A DNA stretch of 64,000 nt, from NCBI GenBank assembly GCA_016713405.1, contig JADJPF010000022.1:310001-374000 (forward strand). The letters run 5' to 3'. A program made the position numbers and the translations under genes. Every line of letters starts with the position of its first letter. Within the stretch, counting starts at the first letter, position 1. Positions 61,872-64,000 of the stretch are shown here, piece by piece. The notes beneath the pieces were generated by a model that saw only the letters and a list, made by a program, of their open reading frames with translations, had not been told where the DNA came from and ran no database searches. The stretch is from Blastocatellia bacterium. GTDB taxonomy: Bacteria > Acidobacteriota > Blastocatellia > Chloracidobacteriales > JADJPF01.

Positions 61872-64000
61872 ATGAGTGAAAATCCAATCAGAGAAATAGA
61901 TTTAGACAGTTTGCAAAAAGCTTTTATTAGCTATTTACAAGGTGTTCCTTTAGCCTCAGTAAAAGAGTTTTTGTCTTTAACACTGAGAGTTGAAGATCCT
62001 ATTTATTTTCCTCCTAAAGATGTTGCTCAAATAGTGACTAATTGGGCATTACTTAGGTCTAATGCTGACGGTTATTTAGTACATGAGTATTATCTAAGAA
62101 GTATTGAACTAATAGCGGCAGCAGATCATAGCAGGGCTTTAGACAGTTTTGATCCTTCTAAATTTTATATGCCATATTTTGAAGGGTTGGTTCGTAGTTG
62201 TCCTAAAGAAGAAAAAGAAGCTTTTCGTCAAAAACTAAAAACACTTAGAGAAAGACTAGCTAGTGAATGGGGTTATCAATTCCGTCGTTTAGACACAAAT
62301 GAAATAAGCATTGTTCCTAGTAAAGAAAATACTTCTGTAAAACCAATAGTTGGCTCTATAGAAGAAAAATTAACTTATTCTAGTAAAGAAATAGTAAATA
62401 GCCAACAAAATGTAACTACTGGCTTATATGCCCCACCAGAAAATCTAAATCAACCTCAGCCAAATAGGGGTTATTATCCACCACCAGCTACTTTAGCCAA
62501 TAATGCTTTACCAGATTCACCAGTATCATCATTTAGTAGCTATCCTAATAACACAAATCCAGTAAATGCTTATCCTTCATCTAATAATTATGGGCAATTG
62601 GCTCAGTCTTTGCCTGCTTCGCCAATGTCATCATTTAATAGTTATCCTAAAGCTAATGTTTCAGCTAGTAATTATCCTATTGCTGCACCTCCAAATAGCA
62701 ATTATGGACAAGTAGAAGAAACTCCAAATAGTGAGGCGATATCATCCTTTGGTAGTTATCCTACTCAATTATCTGTAAGTAACTATGGAAAAATAGCAGA
62801 GCCTCCAGCAGGCTATACAACTAGTTCATCTACAAGTAGTTTTAGTAGTAAAAGAAATGATATTACGGCTGTTGATATAAATAATTTAACTACTTATGAA
62901 GTAATTTTTGACCTAGCAGATACAGTTGATAGTTTTGATAAATCCTCTCAAACAAAAGAAGAAGAAGAAACCCAAGCAACACCAGAAAAAATTAGTGCCA
63001 AAATTCATAAGCTTAGAATGTCTTTATTAAAGCTTTCTGTAGAAGAACAAGATAGCTATATAGCAGAACTTCAGTCACTAATTTTTGAATTAGCTACAAA
63101 ACAGCTTTATTTAACACCTTATTTAGAAGCTTTAATAGACATTTCCATCACTAGTTTTAATGCTGGGCAAGGAGTTTTTGGAGCGCAACTTTTATATATT
63201 GTTGAGCAAGTTTATTATTTAGAAGGTTTTGATGAAAAAGTCCGTTATGGATTGCGCAAATTTAGGGCAGCAACAGAGTTAAGCGAGCCTCATATGCGTA
63301 GCATGTCAAGTGATCCTGCATTAGTGCCAGCACTGCGTATTTATCTGGCACATTTTGATGAATTAGCACCTGATAAACTACTAGAAAACCTAATTTATGA
63401 AACTGATAGACAAAAACAAAGATTTTGGATGCTTCTTATAGAAGCTCATAAAGAAACAGCTACCTCTCATCTTTTACAGCAATTGTCAAAACTAGTAGCT
63501 AATAATGATAATTGGCCTATGATTAGGAATTTAATAGCAGTAATTGGACGCATTCCACCCCAAGAAAGAATCGCACAAAGACAAGCTATTGGCTTATTAG
63601 GTAATTACTTAAAATCCCTTTTATTCAACTACGTTATGCTTCTTTGACTAGCTTAGAGGCTCTAGCCATAGATGATGCACTCCCTTATATTACATCTATT
63701 TTTGATGAAAAACTTTATTCTGATAGTGAGTTAGAAGAAACAGAAAGACTTATAGCCTACTTAAAAATGGTAATAGCTTTAATTGGTAAATTTAATTCTG
63801 AACGAGCATTGAGGATGTTAATAGAAATCTCTTTAGGTAGACATATTAGTTTTGTAAATGTTAAATCTATACAACAACTACAACTTCAGGCAATGCAAAT
63901 ACTTGCTAGCAAACGTCATTTGCTTTCTGCAAATCTAGTTAACCCTTTTATAGAAAGAATACGTGCTATTACTAATCCTTGGAAAAAATTAATGTCTCGT
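61872..64000 (+). CDS. Long repeat-containing protein of unknown function (frameshift; continues past window)
   Basis: The literal frame (61872-63647) has 591 residues. Residues 1-150 are helical, with no signal peptide. Residues 185-320 are a Ser/Tyr/Pro/Asn-rich linker with a repeated S-S-F-x-S-Y-P and N-Y-G-Q/K motif, three to four times about every 40 residues. From about 360 on come alpha-helical repeats of HEAT/TPR type. The frame breaks at the AAAA run at 63611-63614: adding one A continues it as P-F-I-Q-L-R-Y-A-S-L-T-S-L-E-A-L, open to the right edge. The literal stop at 63647 is thus probably artificial. Confidence 0.65.

Overview
This is an AT-rich bacterial window of about 55 genes. 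The envelope genes point to a Gram-negative organism: an outer-membrane beta-barrel, an OmpA-type peptidoglycan-binding domain and Wzz/Wzy/WecB polysaccharide genes. The gene mix (kinase-DUF4388-DnaJ fusion, DUF6941, ARPP-1/DUF6569, EgtB, an OPT transporter, large Ig-like and BACON secreted proteins, a G6PDH operon with opcA) fits Acidobacteriota, perhaps Blastocatellia. That placement is an inference from gene content; no rRNA or tRNA gene was seen.

Layout. 0-3.5 kb: the end of a membrane TPR protein, then a translationally coupled amine oxidase and anchored nitrilase. 3.5-8.8 kb: an RGG-tailed RRM protein, a secreted protein, a kinase-DUF4388-J-domain fusion and a DUF5777-like beta-barrel. 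8.9-15.1 kb: an accessory island with an orphan CARF ring nuclease, a frameshifted secreted gene, a broken ARPP-1 gene, a Uma2 nuclease with a damaged C terminus, and recT. 15.3-19.3 kb: a giant Ig-repeat secreted protein and a Tat-type phosphatase. 19.5-25.1 kb: a five-gene ABC-transporter cluster whose solute-binding domain is fused to OmpA. 25.2-34.8 kb: housekeeping and metabolic genes (PhzF, MoaD-MoaE fusion, acyltransferase, folP, rhomboid-independent site-2 protease, EgtB, cobalamin adenosyltransferase). 35-40 kb: the oxidative pentose-phosphate operon gnd-zwf-opcA-pgl. 40.2-44.7 kb: polysaccharide genes. 44.7-54.1 kb: a UvrD helicase with an internal DEDDh exonuclease, a palindromic repeat cluster, trxB, a PIG-L deacetylase and an OPT transporter. 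54.3-61.2 kb: two subtilases (one secreted with BACON repeats, one apparently cytoplasmic with a glycogen-binding domain), a PAP2 phosphatase and a second, short 6-phosphogluconate dehydrogenase. 61.6 kb to the end: a Cys-containing small protein and a long repeat-containing protein that leaves the window.

A recurring feature changes how many genes should be read. At least nine one-base frame breaks sit in or beside homopolymer runs, including in zwf, the ring nuclease, PhzF and the last gene. In each case a one-base correction restores a continuous protein of normal family length. The simplest reading is residual homopolymer-length error in a long-read or similar assembly, although real pseudogenes are possible in the 10-13 kb island. 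I give both the literal and the corrected extents.

The strongest candidates for something new are the OmpA-fused ABC cluster, the orphan ring nuclease in its decayed island, the subtilase-glycogen-binding fusion beside a 6PGDH, and the helicase carrying a nested proofreading-type exonuclease.
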